Shown: one piece after another, positions 23,525 through 32,639 of the stretch
How the letters are laid out: each line of letters opens with the position of its first letter
Position numbering within the stretch: the stretch's first letter is position 1
Source: Brevundimonas subvibrioides
Lineage (GTDB): Bacteria; Pseudomonadota; Alphaproteobacteria; Caulobacterales; Caulobacteraceae
Assembly: GCF_002280785.1 (NCBI RefSeq)
Contig: NZ_NCEQ01000007.1
Location: 62,001-126,000 of the forward strand
Length of the DNA: 64,000 bases
Direction: 5' to 3'
Notes under the pieces: generated by a model
Told to the model about the DNA's origin: nothing
Seen by the model: the letters and a program-made list of their open reading frames with translations, nothing else
Database searches by the model: none
Position numbers and translations under genes: made by a program

Positions 23525-25387
23525 GTGGATTCCAGCACCGCCGTACCGGGCCTTCGCCCGGCGCCGACCCGTCACCAGGCCCTGATTGCTTGGGTCGAAC
23601 AGATCGCCGCCCTGACGAAGCCCGCCCGCGTCCACTGGTGCGACGGCTCGGAGGTCGAGAAGGCCGCGATCATCGCCGACCTGATCGACAAGGGCACGCT
23701 CAAGGCCCTGGACCAGGCGAAACGTCCCGGCGGCTATTACGCGGCCTCCGACCCCCGCGATGTCGCCCGCGTCGAGAGCCGCACCTTCATCTGCTCCGAG
23801 GACGAACAGGACGCCGGCCCGACCAATAACTGGGCCGATCCGGTCGAGATGCGCACCCGTCTGAACGGCCTCTTCGACGGCTGCATGGCCGGCCGCACGA
23901 TGTATGTGGTGCCCTTCTCCATGGGCCCGCTGGGCTCCGAGCTCAGCGCCCTCGGCGTCGAGATCACCGACAGCGGCTATGTCGCCATATCGATGGGCAT
24001 CATGACCCGCATGGGCCAGCCGGTGCTGGATCTGATGGGCGAGGACGGCGTCTTCGTCCCCGCCGTCCACACCCTCGGGGCGCCGCTGGCCGAAGGCCAG
24101 GCGGACGTGCCGTGGCCCTGCAATGATGACAAGTGGATCGTCCACTACCCCGAGACCCGCGAGATCTGGTCCTATGGCTCGGGCTATGGCGGCAACGCCC
24201 TGCTGGGCAAGAAATGCTACGCGCTGAGGATCGCCTCGGTCATGGCCCGCGACGAGGGCTGGCTGGCCGAGCATATGCTGATCCTCAAGCTGACCAACCC
24301 CGAGGGCCAGGCCAAATACATGGCCGCCGCCTTCCCCAGCGCCTGCGGCAAGACCAACCTGGCCATGCTGCAGCCCTCGATACCGGGCTGGAAGGCAGAG
24401 ACGATCGGCGACGACATCGCCTGGATGCGGTTCGGCGATGACGGGCGTCTGTACGCCGTGAATCCGGAGGCCGGCTTCTTCGGCGTCGCCCCGGGCACGA
24501 GCCGCAACACCAACCAGAACGCCCTGGCGACGCTCGCGACCAACACCGTCTTCACCAATACGGCCCTGACGGCCGACGGCGACGTCTGGTGGGAAGGCCT
24601 CACCAAGGAAACGCCCGAGGGCATGACCAACTGGAAGGGTCAGCCGCACGACCCGGCCTCTGGCGAACCCGCCGCCCACCCCAACGCCCGCTTCGCCGCG
24701 CCGGCCTCCCAGTGCCCGACCATCGCGCCGGAGTGGGAAGACCCCAAAGGCGTGCCGATCGACGCCATCCTGTTCGGCGGCCGCCGCGCTTCCGCCGTGC
24801 CTCTGGTGACCGAGGCCTTTGACTGGGAGCACGGGGTTTTCATGGGCTCGACAGTGGCGTCCGAGGGCACGGCGGCGGCGGAGAACGCCATCGGTACCCT
24901 GCGGCGCGATCCGTTCGCGATGCTGCCCTTCTGCGGCTACAACATGGGCGACTATTTCGCGCACTGGCTGGCGCTGGGCGAGAAGGCCGATCCGGCGAAA
25001 CTGCCGGGCGTCTATTTCGTCAACTGGTTCCGCAAGGACGAGGCCGGTCGCTTCGTCTGGCCGGGCTTCGGCGAAAACGCCCGCGTCCTGAAGTGGATTT
25101 TCGAGCGTCTGGACGGCAAGGCCGAGGCGCTCGACACCGCCGTCGGCCGTGTGCCGACCCGGGCGGCGCTGGACCTCGAAGGCCTGTCGCTGTCGGACGC
25201 CGCCCTGGCGACCCTGCTGGACGTCGATGTGGATGTCTGGTCCGAGGAGGCCGCACTGATCCCGGAGTTCTACGCCCGGTTCGCCGAGCGCCTGCCAAAC
25301 GCCTTGTGGCGTCAGCACGACGCCCTGGTCGATCGTCTGGACGCGGCGAAGGACGAACGCGAGGCGGCGGAACTGGCGGCAGAGTGA
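23525..25387 (+). CDS. pckG: Phosphoenolpyruvate carboxykinase (GTP)
   Basis: Converts oxaloacetate and GTP to PEP, CO2 and GDP at the start of gluconeogenesis (EC 4.1.1.32). 620 residues, right for the GTP type. The reactive-Cys P-loop [16 protein letters not shown] lies near 267-282. Other signatures are [15 protein letters not shown], the metal site GDDIAWM and the guanine-binding [13 protein letters not shown] chose GTG 23525 because AGGAGA stands 6 bases upstream; an in-frame ATG at 23468 lacks such a site and would add 19 unconserved residues. Confidence 0.95.
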   Translation: MDSSTAVPGLRPAPTRHQALIAWVEQIAALTKPARVHWCDGSEVEKAAIIADLIDKGTLKALDQAKRPGGYYAASDPRDVARVESRTFICSEDEQDAGPTNNWADPVEMRTRLNGLFDGCMAGRTMYVVPFSMGPLGSELSALGVEITDSGYVAISMGIMTRMGQPVLDLMGEDGVFVPAVHTLGAPLAEGQADVPWPCNDDKWIVHYPETREIWSYGSGYGGNALLGKKCYALRIASVMARDEGWLAEHMLILKLTNPEGQAKYMAAAFPSACGKTNLAMLQPSIPGWKAETIGDDIAWMRFGDDGRLYAVNPEAGFFGVAPGTSRNTNQNALATLATNTVFTNTALTADGDVWWEGLTKETPEGMTNWKGQPHDPASGEPAAHPNARFAAPASQCPTIAPEWEDPKGVPIDAILFGGRRASAVPLVTEAFDWEHGVFMGSTVASEGTAAAENAIGTLRRDPFAMLPFCGYNMGDYFAHWLALGEKADPAKLPGVYFVNWFRKDEAGRFVWPGFGENARVLKWIFERLDGKAEALDTAVGRVPTRAALDLEGLSLSDAALATLLDVDVDVWSEEAALIPEFYARFAERLPNALWRQHDALVDRLDAAKDEREAAELAAE

Positions 25388-25441
25388 CGACAAGCCCCTC
25401 CGAGGCTTGAAATCCCCGCCCGGTCGGTCGAAGGACCGGCC

Positions 25442-26464
25442 GTGGCGGACATCTCCTGTGACATTGTGGTGATCGGGGCCGGCGTGCTGGGCCTTTCGGT
25501 CGCCGCCGAGCTGACGGCGCGCGGCCATGCGATGTGCGTGGTCGATCCGGGACGGCAGAACGCCTCGTCCGTGGCGGCTGGGATGATCGCGCCGGCGTTC
25601 GAGAGCCAGCTGGACGGCGCGGATGCCGCACGCGCGGCCCTGTTGAGACACGCGGCCGGGCTATGGCCCGCTTTCGCCGGGCGGTCGGGACTGGTTCTGG
25701 AGCGAACTCCGGCGGAATGGCGCGGGTCCGATGCCAAAGCGGTCGCGGAGACCCTGACCGGCCTTGGCTTCTCTGTGCAGGCGGATGGCGATGTCGTCCG
25801 CGCCGAAGGCGATGTGCGCATCGATGCGGAGGCCGCGCTCGCGAGGCTGCGATCGGGACTGGGCGCCGCGTTCGTCGGCGCCGAAGCGCGCAGCGTCGAG
25901 CGGGCCCCGGAAGGCTGGCGAGTGGAGACGACGGCTGGCCGGGTCGAAGCCCGTCAACTGATCATCGCCACGGGTGCGGCCGCCGCTCTTGCGGGCCTGC
26001 CTGAAGCGGTCACCGACATCATCAACCGGATCGAACCGATCGCGGGCCAGATCGGTCGGACCGAAGCGTCCCTGACCGACCGGGTGGTGAGAGGCGTCGG
26101 GGGCTATGTCACGCCGGCGCGCGCCGGATCCCTGATCGGTGCGACCATGGTCCGCGGCAGCCGTGAGACGGCGTCCGATCCGGCGGCGTCAGCGAGGCTG
26201 GCCGAGGTGGCCGCGCGGCTGTCCGGGCTTGCGGCGCCTGAGACGATCGAGTGGCGGGGCGGCGTGCGCGGCGCGACATCTGACGGCCTGCCCCTGGCGG
26301 GGCCGGTCGGGGACGGACTGCATCTGGCCCTGGCGCCGAGGCGGAACGGCTGGCTGCTGGGGCCGCTGGTCGGACGGATCGTGGCGGACGGGATCGAAAG
26401 GCGGCCGCGCGGTGCGCACGCCGCCGCCCTCGACCCGCTGAGGTTCAGTCTGCCGGGAGGGTGA
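25442..26464 (+). CDS. FAD-dependent amine oxidoreductase (ThiO/DadA-like)
   Basis: 340-residue DAO-family oxidoreductase. The FAD-binding Rossmann motif is [19 protein letters not shown] at residues 6-24, followed by a second FAD contact ([12 protein letters not shown]) and the C-terminal [20 protein letters not shown]. It is shorter than DadA and near the size of glycine oxidase ThiO, but no thiamin genes lie nearby, so the substrate stays open. The start is GTG. The gene ends convergently with the TonB-like gene, overlapping it by 20 bases. Confidence 0.82.
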   Translation: MADISCDIVVIGAGVLGLSVAAELTARGHAMCVVDPGRQNASSVAAGMIAPAFESQLDGADAARAALLRHAAGLWPAFAGRSGLVLERTPAEWRGSDAKAVAETLTGLGFSVQADGDVVRAEGDVRIDAEAALARLRSGLGAAFVGAEARSVERAPEGWRVETTAGRVEARQLIIATGAAAALAGLPEAVTDIINRIEPIAGQIGRTEASLTDRVVRGVGGYVTPARAGSLIGATMVRGSRETASDPAASARLAEVAARLSGLAAPETIEWRGGVRGATSDGLPLAGPVGDGLHLALAPRRNGWLLGPLVGRIVADGIERRPRGAHAAALDPLRFSLPGG

Positions 26465-27188
26465 AACGGATGCCGATCGTGACCTGGGCGCCATCGACCG
26501 CCTGGCCGTCCACCGTCTGCGGGCTCATGCGGAAGTAGCGGGCCAGCTGCTGGGCCGAGCGACCGAAACCGAAGCCGCCCGGCGTTTCGGAGACGACGGT
26601 GCAGCCGGTGACCGTTCCCGCCGCCTGGACGCGACAGCTGAGGGTAGCCGAGCCGGAGACCTCACCGTTGAGGGCGCGGTCGGGATAGGCGCGGGTGAGC
26701 TGGTCGCCAGCGGGGCGGCTGATCCACTGCGGCGAGCGGATGACCGGAGGGCCGCGCGGCGCTTCGACCTCGGACTCCCGGGCCGTTCCGGTGGCGGTGG
26801 TCGGGTCGACGAGGACGGTGGTGTTGATCACAGCGCCGGTCGCCGCCGTCGGGATGTCGGGAATGACCGTCGTCAGGGTCTCGACGTTCGTCGGCGGGCT
26901 CTCCGGGCGGTGAACCGGCGGGTTCGGCGCTGGAGGCGTCAGGGTGACGACGGGCGGCGGCGGCTCGCGGTGGAGCACGATCACGCTGCCGTCGATGACG
27001 CGGGGCTCGCTTCGGTCAGGCAGCATCTTCAGCTCGAACCGCTGGTAGTAGAGCGCCGTCCCGAGCCCGACATGAGCCAGGGCGACGATGCCGACGGCGA
27101 TCCAGGTCGCGGGGGGCAGGAGCTTTCGCCGCTCGCCGAAGTCGATGGGGCTGACCAGTCCGGGGCCGCCTGCAGTCTGTATCATCAT
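26445..27188 (-). CDS. TonB-like energy transducer
   Basis: 247 residues. A short cytoplasmic N-terminus and one membrane helix (about 30-48, [20 protein letters not shown]) are followed by a Pro-rich periplasmic linker ([17 protein letters not shown]) and a C-terminal TonB domain ([20 protein letters not shown], ending [10 protein letters not shown]). Such proteins pass proton-motive energy to TonB-dependent receptors. I chose ATG 27188, with GGGAG 8 bases upstream. No exbB/exbD genes are in the window. Confidence 0.85.
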   Translation of the reverse strand: MMIQTAGGPGLVSPIDFGERRKLLPPATWIAVGIVALAHVGLGTALYYQRFELKMLPDRSEPRVIDGSVIVLHREPPPPVVTLTPPAPNPPVHRPESPPTNVETLTTVIPDIPTAATGAVINTTVLVDPTTATGTARESEVEAPRGPPVIRSPQWISRPAGDQLTRAYPDRALNGEVSGSATLSCRVQAAGTVTGCTVVSETPGGFGFGRSAQQLARYFRMSPQTVDGQAVDGAQVTIGIRFTLPAD

Positions 27189-27341
27189 GGCCGTCACTCC
27201 CTCGCAGAAGCCGCTCCCCAGCAACCCATGGGAGAATGACGCGCGCGGTCCATGGCGGGATTGGGGCGTCCGAAACTTCGGTTTCTGACTGAACGTCGAT
27301 CAGCTAGCGGTGTGACATCGGGGCGTCGCTGTTAACCGACA

Positions 27342-27358
27342 TTAACGCTCGATTAACC
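27342..27358 (+). promoter_or_regulatory. CtrA-type binding box
   Basis: TTAACGCTCGATTAACC fits TTAA-N7-TTAACC, the consensus of the Caulobacterales cell-cycle regulator CtrA. A further TTAA stands at 27332-27335. The box touches the predicted ATG at 27359. If CtrA binds at the usual -35 position, the transcript would begin near 27385, so the true start codon may lie further in. Confidence 0.6.
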
Positions 27359-28171
27359 ATGATCTCCGAGTTTCCGGGCATGACCGTCGGAGCGATTCCA
27401 GCGTCGGGAGGGGTGGAGGCTGCGATTCGGCGCGCCTCCAGCAGCACCGGCGTGGACTACGACTTCCTGATGCGGACGGCCCGGCGGGAGAGTTCGTTCA
27501 ATCCGAATGCGCGGGCGCCGACGTCTTCCGCGTCCGGCCTGTTCCAGTTCATCGAACAGACCTGGCTGGCGACCGTCAAACAGCACGGCGCCAAACACGG
27601 ATACGGCCAGTACGCCGACCTGATCCATCGCGGCTCGGACGGGCGCTGGCGCGTCGAGGGATCGGCGCGGAACGTGGTGCTGGATCTCCGCTTCGACCCG
27701 CAGGCCGCCTCGACCATGGCGGGTGAGCTGACGGCGTCGAACGCCGCCTATCTGCGGGGCCGGACAGGCAGGGAACCGGGCGCCGGAGACCTCTACGCGG
27801 CCCACTTCCTGGGACCGGCGGGCGCGGCCCAGATCATGGAGGCCATGGCGACACGACCCGGCTCGAGCGCGGTCGCCTTGTTCCCGCAGGCCGCAGCGGC
27901 GAACCGCTCGATCTTCTATCGCGACGGGCGGGCGGCGACGGTGGCCGAGGTGCACGCCAACCTGCAGCGAACGGCCGGGTCGGGCGGGGCGGTCGCGCCG
28001 GTCGGCCCGACGGCGCCGCTGTTGAGTGAGCAGGACACCGCCCTGGCGGCGCGTCTGGACCGGCTGAAACAGGACCAGAGCCTGCTCGCCCTGCTGCTGG
28101 GCCAGGATGGCGATGGCAAGGGCGGCGGCTTCGGCGGCGCCTTCTCCCCGGGAGCCGGATCGAGCGCGTGA
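27359..28171 (+). CDS. Lytic transglycosylase (SLT domain) protein
   Basis: 270 residues. The SLT fold of a peptidoglycan lytic transglycosylase is seen at about 19-190, with catalytic Glu44 in TARRESSFNPNA, then SASGLFQFIEQTW and DLYAAHFLGPAGA. The C-terminus is Gly-rich (DGDGKGGGFGGAF) and probably disordered. No N-terminal signal peptide is visible, unusual for a periplasmic enzyme, so export may use another route such as the flagellar or pilus machinery. A CtrA box abuts the start; later starts (for example ATG 27380) are possible. Confidence 0.82.
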   Translation: MISEFPGMTVGAIPASGGVEAAIRRASSSTGVDYDFLMRTARRESSFNPNARAPTSSASGLFQFIEQTWLATVKQHGAKHGYGQYADLIHRGSDGRWRVEGSARNVVLDLRFDPQAASTMAGELTASNAAYLRGRTGREPGAGDLYAAHFLGPAGAAQIMEAMATRPGSSAVALFPQAAAANRSIFYRDGRAATVAEVHANLQRTAGSGGAVAPVGPTAPLLSEQDTALAARLDRLKQDQSLLALLLGQDGDGKGGGFGGAFSPGAGSSA

Positions 28172-28182
28172 TCCGCCCATAG

Positions 28183-28197
28183 TAAACCGGGCGTTAA
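28183..28197 (+). promoter_or_regulatory. Weak CtrA-like box upstream of DUF2336 gene
   Basis: TAAACCGGGCGTTAA has the TTAA-N7-TTAA layout with one mismatch in the left half. It lies 54 bases before the DUF2336 start, a normal distance for a CtrA-controlled promoter. It is weak when taken alone and gains weight from the perfect box before the neighbouring gene. Confidence 0.3.
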
Positions 28198-28250
28198 GCC
28201 TGCAGGCTCACCCTGATGTCGCCCGAACGCGACTCGCCTGAAGAAGCCCC

Positions 28251-29396
28251 ATGACCGCTCACCGCGCCCGCCTCACCGAGTTCGACATCCGCCGCCTGAT
28301 CAAGGCGACCGATGACGACGAACGCGCCTCGGCCGCGCACAAACTGTGCCGCAGCATCGACCGGGCCGATCTGACCGCGGAGGATCGCGAGGCGGCGCAG
28401 AAGATCACGCGCGTCCTGGCCCACGACGCCGCCGAACTGGTTCGCCGGGCGCTGGCGGTGACGCTGAAGAGTTCGGACCTGTTGCCGCGCGATGTGGCGC
28501 GGATTCTGGCGGCGGACGTGGATTCCATCGCCCTGCCGGTCATCGGCGCCTCGCCCGTCTTCACCGACGAGGACCTGATCGAGATCGTGCGCGCCGGTTC
28601 GGCCGTGCGTCAGATCGCGATCGCCGCCCGCCCGACCGTGTCGCGCGACGTTGCGGACGTGTTGAGCTCGGACGGCTGCGAACAGGCGGTGCGGACCCTG
28701 GCGTCCAACGACAACGCCGACATTTCCGAAGGCGCGATGGGCAAGGTGGTCGACCGGTTCGGCCAGACACCCGAGGTCGTGGCCGCCCTGGCCTATCGCC
28801 AGGTCCTGCCGCTGGGCATCACCGAACGGCTGGTCGCCCTGGCGTCCGACGCCGTGCGCGAGCATCTGATCACCCGCCATGCCGTGGCGCCCGAGACCGC
28901 CATCCGCCTGTCGAGCTTCGCCCGTGAACGCGCGACGGTGGACCTGATCGACCAGGCGGGCGCAAGCGCGGACCTGCCGATGTTCGTGGCCCAGCTGAAT
29001 GCACGTAAGGCTCTGACCGCGTCCCTGCTGCTGCGGGCCCTGGCGCGGGGCAAGATGACCCTGTTCGAGCACGGCGTCGCCGAGCTGTCGTCGACGCCGC
29101 ACCCGCGCGCCTGGCTGATGGTGCATGACGCCGGTCCGCTGGGCCTGAAGGCAATCTACGACCGTGCGGGTCTGCCGCCGCGCCTGTTCCAGGCGTTCCG
29201 GGCCGGCGTCGACACCTGGCGTCAGCTGTCGGCCGAAGGGGCGGACACGTCAGGCGAGGCCTTCCGCGAGCGGATGCTGGAGCGGTTCCTGACCCAGCGT
29301 CCGAACGCGCCGAGGGATGACCTGGCCTATCTGATGGAACGGCTGGATCAGCCGACCAGCCCCCCCGCTCGAATGACGGCGGCGAACGCGGCCTGA
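28251..29396 (+). CDS. DUF2336 domain protein
   Basis: 381-residue cytoplasmic protein, alpha-helical and HEAT-repeat-like, of the DUF2336 family found mainly in alphaproteobacteria. Typical features are repeated helical pairs such as ARILAADVDSIALPVIGASP followed by FTDEDLIEIVRAG, and the later LLLRALARGKMTLFEHGVAEL. A second, diverged member lies at 31342-32508 on the opposite strand and shares the xxFLIRAxRxxxxSLFEHG-type segment. No catalytic motif is visible. The function of the family is not established. Confidence 0.82.
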   Translation: MTAHRARLTEFDIRRLIKATDDDERASAAHKLCRSIDRADLTAEDREAAQKITRVLAHDAAELVRRALAVTLKSSDLLPRDVARILAADVDSIALPVIGASPVFTDEDLIEIVRAGSAVRQIAIAARPTVSRDVADVLSSDGCEQAVRTLASNDNADISEGAMGKVVDRFGQTPEVVAALAYRQVLPLGITERLVALASDAVREHLITRHAVAPETAIRLSSFARERATVDLIDQAGASADLPMFVAQLNARKALTASLLLRALARGKMTLFEHGVAELSSTPHPRAWLMVHDAGPLGLKAIYDRAGLPPRLFQAFRAGVDTWRQLSAEGADTSGEAFRERMLERFLTQRPNAPRDDLAYLMERLDQPTSPPARMTAANAA

Positions 29397-29483
29397 GGCT
29401 CTCTTGGTGCGCTACCGCTCGCGACGCGGTCGCTCACTGCCTGAGCGCCGGTTTCGTCTGTTGGTCCGGACGTAAAACACCCT

Positions 29484-29510
29484 GACGAAACGGACGAAAC
29501 GGACGAAACG
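29484..29510. repeat. Three tandem copies of GACGAAACG
   Basis: Perfect 9-bp direct repeats, without spacers, in the gene-free region after the DUF2336 gene. Nine is a multiple of three, but no reading frame uses them convincingly. They could be regulator half-sites or a slippage tract. Confidence 0.85.
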
Positions 29511-29708
29511 CACCGTGGTCTAAGTAAAATCAGTGGGTTAGCCGAGGGGCGCTTCGTCCGACGGTGTCTTTCTGCTCACCTGGATTGTCAAAGACCGGGT
29601 GATGAGAGTGTACGCCCGATTTGAAGGGCGCCTGGTTAAACGGCTCTCAAAAGATCGGAGCGTTGAATTCGTTAGGTGAATTCGGGCGTCCGTTGATGGG
29701 TATGACGC

Positions 29709-29733
29709 AAAAACCCCTCTCCCGGAGGGAGGG
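29709..29733 (-). terminator. Candidate intrinsic terminator (minus strand)
   Basis: Read on the minus strand, a CCCTC...GAGGG hairpin (with imperfect inner pairing) runs straight into GTTTTTG. It lies about 200 bases past the stop of the HPt gene, whose transcript it could end. The palindrome also resembles the CTCCC/GGGAG repeats found later in the window. Confidence 0.45.
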
Positions 29734-29927
29734 CGCTTGAGTGGAGGGCGGCCCTCTGGGTCGGTCCGGACCACGCGTAGTCGCCTATACGGGGTCGAAG
29801 CCAGGGCCGAGATCGCGCCTCTAGTGGTGTAAACCCTGAGTGAGGCGGCAATTCGATAAGCACCGGCTTCCCACTTTAGTCAGGGGCCAGAAGATATCGA
29901 AAAGCTCCCGACATCCCGACGGAAGGG

Positions 29928-30407
29928 TCAGCCCGCCCGGTGCGCGGCGACCTTGGCTTCGAGGGTTTCCGCCAGGACGCGGCCCGTGGGGTGGTCGTCG
30001 GTCTGGATCTGGTCGCGGACGACGGCCCGGATGGCGTCGATGTGAGCGTCGATCAGCATCATCGGCGCCTCGAGGCGTTTGATGGGATCGTCCATCAGCT
30101 TGCACAGCGAACCGGCGAGGCGGGTGACCAGCGGATACTGATAGGTGGCGCCGAGACCCTTCAGGTCGTGGGCGCGGAAATAAAGGCCTTCGGCGGTCTG
30201 GCTGTTGTAACCCTCCGCGCGGATCGCGACCTGGGCCGCGTCGAGCTTGGTGATCTCGTCCTGGAGCCACTGACCGAACTGGCCGGACATCGCCTTGAGG
30301 GCCTCTTCGGCCCTGGCGATGGCGTCGGCATTGATGCCGCCGAAACTGCCGCCGACCTTGGCGCGCAGCATGTTGGGCGGACGGATGACCTGAGCCGGGT
30401 TGCTCAC
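29928..30407 (-). CDS. Histidine phosphotransfer (HPt) domain protein
   Basis: About 159 residues from GTG 30407. The HPt motif is LYFRAHDLKGLGATYQYP with the phospho-accepting His at residue 80, followed by VTRLAGSLCKLMDD, as in four-helix HPt domains. It would relay phosphate from a hybrid kinase to a response regulator; neither partner is adjacent. GTG 30407 has a perfect AGGAG 6 bases upstream, better than the in-frame ATG at 30443. Its placement among the two DUF2336 genes suggests a signalling or cell-cycle role (inference). Confidence 0.82.
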   Translation of the reverse strand: MSNPAQVIRPPNMLRAKVGGSFGGINADAIARAEEALKAMSGQFGQWLQDEITKLDAAQVAIRAEGYNSQTAEGLYFRAHDLKGLGATYQYPLVTRLAGSLCKLMDDPIKRLEAPMMLIDAHIDAIRAVVRDQIQTDDHPTGRVLAETLEAKVAAHRAG

Positions 30408-30509
30408 GATGAACTCCTGAAGACTGACGACCTCAGGATGCACGAGGGCTCTTAAGAACCTGTGACCTGCGTGCAGGGGAAAGCCGCCAACACCTATCCG
30501 GATCAGGCC

Positions 30510-31289
30510 TTAGCCTGTGAACTGTTCGGCGAGGACGCGTTCCTCGAACGAGCGGCCGGCGTCGAACAGCATGGTCAGGCTGACGTCGCGGCGCTCCCTG
30601 ACCGCCACCTTCACGACCCGACGGATCTCCAGGCTGTCGGCCACGGCGCTGACCGGGCGCTTGTCGGCCTCCAGCACCTCGAACTCGACACTGGCGCGGT
30701 GAGACAGGAGGGCGCCGCGCCAGCGACGCGGCCGGAAGGCGCTGATCGGCGTCAGGGCCAGCATCCGCGCGTCCAGGGGAATGATCGGGCCGTGCGCCGA
30801 CAGATTGTAGGCGGTGGAGCCGGCGGGCGTGGCGACCATGCAGCCGTCGCAGGCCAGTTCCTCCAGCCGGACCTTCCCGTCGACGCTGATCCTGAGCTTG
30901 GCCGACTGGCGGGTCTGACGCAGCAGGGAGACCTCGTTGATGGCCAGGCCGGTATGCACCGCGCCGCTCTCGGTCCAGGCGTCCATCTGCAGCGGGTGGA
31001 TCACGGCGCGGCCGGCGGCGGCGATCCGCTCGGGCAGGGCCTCCTCGTCGTAGTCGTTCATCAGAAAGCCGACCGAGCCGCGGTTCATGCCGTAGACCGG
31101 AATCTTGCGCATCAGGTTGGCGTGCAGGGTCTCCAGCATGAAGCCGTCGCCGCCGAGGGCCACGATGACATCGGCCTGGGCCTCCGGCGCCGATCCGTAG
31201 CGTTTGGCCAGGCGATCGCGGGCCTGGACAGCCTCGGGGCGGTCGCTGGCGCAAAAGGCGATTCGAAGGGAGGAGGGGTCGACGCTCAC
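30510..31289 (-). CDS. nadK: NAD kinase
   Basis: ATP-dependent phosphorylation of NAD to NADP. About 259 residues. The family motifs are [39 protein letters not shown], and [19 protein letters not shown]. The start is uncertain: GTG 31289 gives the usual family length, while a TTG at 31325 would add 12 residues; neither has a strong ribosome-binding site. It lies 17-53 bases after the DUF2336 gene upstream, so it is probably co-transcribed with it. Confidence 0.9.
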   Translation of the reverse strand: MSVDPSSLRIAFCASDRPEAVQARDRLAKRYGSAPEAQADVIVALGGDGFMLETLHANLMRKIPVYGMNRGSVGFLMNDYDEEALPERIAAAGRAVIHPLQMDAWTESGAVHTGLAINEVSLLRQTRQSAKLRISVDGKVRLEELACDGCMVATPAGSTAYNLSAHGPIIPLDARMLALTPISAFRPRRWRGALLSHRASVEFEVLEADKRPVSAVADSLEIRRVVKVAVRERRDVSLTMLFDAGRSFEERVLAEQFTG

Positions 31290-31341
31290 CCGGTCACGAG
31301 AAGCCGAGCCGGACAGGGAAGTCAAACGCCGTGACGGATTG

Positions 31342-32508
31342 TCAGTCGTCGATGTGGCCCATCAGGGCGCGGAACTCGCGCATGGCGGCGGATGGCGGCA
31401 GGGTCATGCGGCCCGCATAGCCCCCGTCTTCATCGCCAGGCCAGCCATCGTTCAGCTTGCGGATTTCATCGAGCACGGCCGGGAAGACGGCGCGGTCGAT
31501 GCCAACGGCGGCGCAGCCCAGAAACAGGGCGTCCGGGCTGGGGCGCATGATCGCGGCACGGATGTGGCTGATCGGGAAGCCGCCCAAGGCCGCGATGCCG
31601 TGTTCAAACAGGCTGAGGCGTTTCTCGCGGACGGCGCGGATCAGGAAGCCGGCGCGCAGCTGGCCGGCGCTCTGCAGCTTGGCGACGAGACGGCGTTCCA
31701 TCTCCTCGTGATCGGTGACGTCGGCGGGCCCCATGCCGAGCGGCTCGGCGCTGGGCGGAGCCGCGACGGGGTGGGTTACGGCCTCAATGGCTGCGGCCAG
31801 CCGGGTCTCGTCGACGCGGAAGCGCTCGCCGATGGCCTCGCGCAGGGACTGGCCGACCCATTGATAGAGCTGCATCGCCAGGGCGTCGTTCAGGCGCGGG
31901 TGTCGGGTCAGGGGCGCGCGCAGGGCGGCGATGCGGCGTGACTGCTCGATCAGACGGCCGAGGGCGTCGTCGCTGACTTCCGCGGTCTTGTTGCCGGCCA
32001 GCGCCGTCAGGCTGGCGGGTTCGCCGCGGTCGATGATGGCGTCGGCGACCCGGCCGCTGATGCGGGGGCGGCGCGCGACCTCGATCTGGTGCTCGATGGT
32101 GGCCTCGACCAGGACGCGCAGCAGGTCCTGATCCTTCAGAAGCGGGCTCCGGGCGATGACGGGGCGGGCGATCTCGATCTCATCGAGCGCCAGCATGGCG
32201 ATGAGGGCGGGCGGGGCCCATTCGGCGGCGGCGAGGCTGTCGGACAGGGCTTGTCGGATATCGCGTTCGGCCTGGCGGGCGATGACCATGAAGATCTCGC
32301 CGAGAATGGGCGAGGCCTCGGCGCCGGGCGGGGTCGCGTCGCACAGGGCCGCAATGCCAAGCAGCAACCGGCGGCGATCGTCCACACCTTTGCCGCGTGC
32401 GAGCTCAAGGAGATGCTGTGCGGAGGACAGGGTCTCCGCCTCGGTGGAGCGATGGGACTGAAGTTGGACAACAGCGGTCACGGCGAACTCCGGCCGGACG
32501 TTGAGCAT
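31342..32508 (-). CDS. DUF2336 domain protein (second copy)
   Basis: About 388 residues, alpha-helical, related to the DUF2336 protein at 28251-29396. Shared features are the two-helix repeats ([24 protein letters not shown] then [21 protein letters not shown]) and [21 protein letters not shown] near the C-terminus. ATG 32508 is chosen because a CtrA-like box at 32548-32564 would start transcription just upstream; an in-frame ATG at 32619 would give 425 residues but place the box inside the gene. Function unknown. Confidence 0.78.
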   Translation of the reverse strand: MLNVRPEFAVTAVVQLQSHRSTEAETLSSAQHLLELARGKGVDDRRRLLLGIAALCDATPPGAEASPILGEIFMVIARQAERDIRQALSDSLAAAEWAPPALIAMLALDEIEIARPVIARSPLLKDQDLLRVLVEATIEHQIEVARRPRISGRVADAIIDRGEPASLTALAGNKTAEVSDDALGRLIEQSRRIAALRAPLTRHPRLNDALAMQLYQWVGQSLREAIGERFRVDETRLAAAIEAVTHPVAAPPSAEPLGMGPADVTDHEEMERRLVAKLQSAGQLRAGFLIRAVREKRLSLFEHGIAALGGFPISHIRAAIMRPSPDALFLGCAAVGIDRAVFPAVLDEIRKLNDGWPGDEDGGYAGRMTLPPSAAMREFRALMGHIDD

Positions 32509-32547
32509 CCGAGCAGTTTCGACCTTGGTCGCAGGTGGTGAAAACTC

Positions 32548-32564
32548 GGTTAACGAAGCCTGAA
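32548..32564 (-). promoter_or_regulatory. CtrA-like box upstream of second DUF2336 gene
   Basis: On the minus strand TTCAGGCTTCGTTAACC matches TTAA-N7-TTAACC with one mismatch. It ends 40 bases before the chosen ATG at 32508, a standard promoter distance. Supports co-regulation with the transglycosylase gene; binding is not shown. Confidence 0.4.
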
Positions 32565-32639
32565 GGTGCGTCTTGACCCGATCCGGTGTTGGCGCGACTT
32601 TGCCGGCTTCGCCCGGCAAGAGGCGATGGAGAAGTCAGA

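Larger units (their letters stand above)
29397..29927. other. 531-bp gene-free region, lower GC, with 9-bp tandem repeat
   Basis: No convincing gene is seen on either strand. The base composition is visibly less GC-rich than its neighbours. Three perfect copies of GACGAAACG stand at 29484-29510, TGAATTCG occurs twice near 29664-29683, and a hairpin with a T-run for minus-strand transcripts lies at about 29709-29733. The rest has no readable signal. A small RNA or a decayed element could be present. Confidence 0.6.

Noticed and set aside
23360..25651. 763-codon open frame antisense to pckG
   Set aside because: Overlaps the full PEP carboxykinase gene and the divergent promoter; no motif.
29484..29510. 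Possible CRISPR-like repeat
   Set aside because: Units are only 9 bp, directly adjacent without spacers, and there are no cas genes.
29538..29774. 78-codon minus-strand frame in the gene-free region
   Set aside because: It crosses the hairpin/T-run, has no ribosome-binding site and is rich in Arg/Ser/Pro without a motif.
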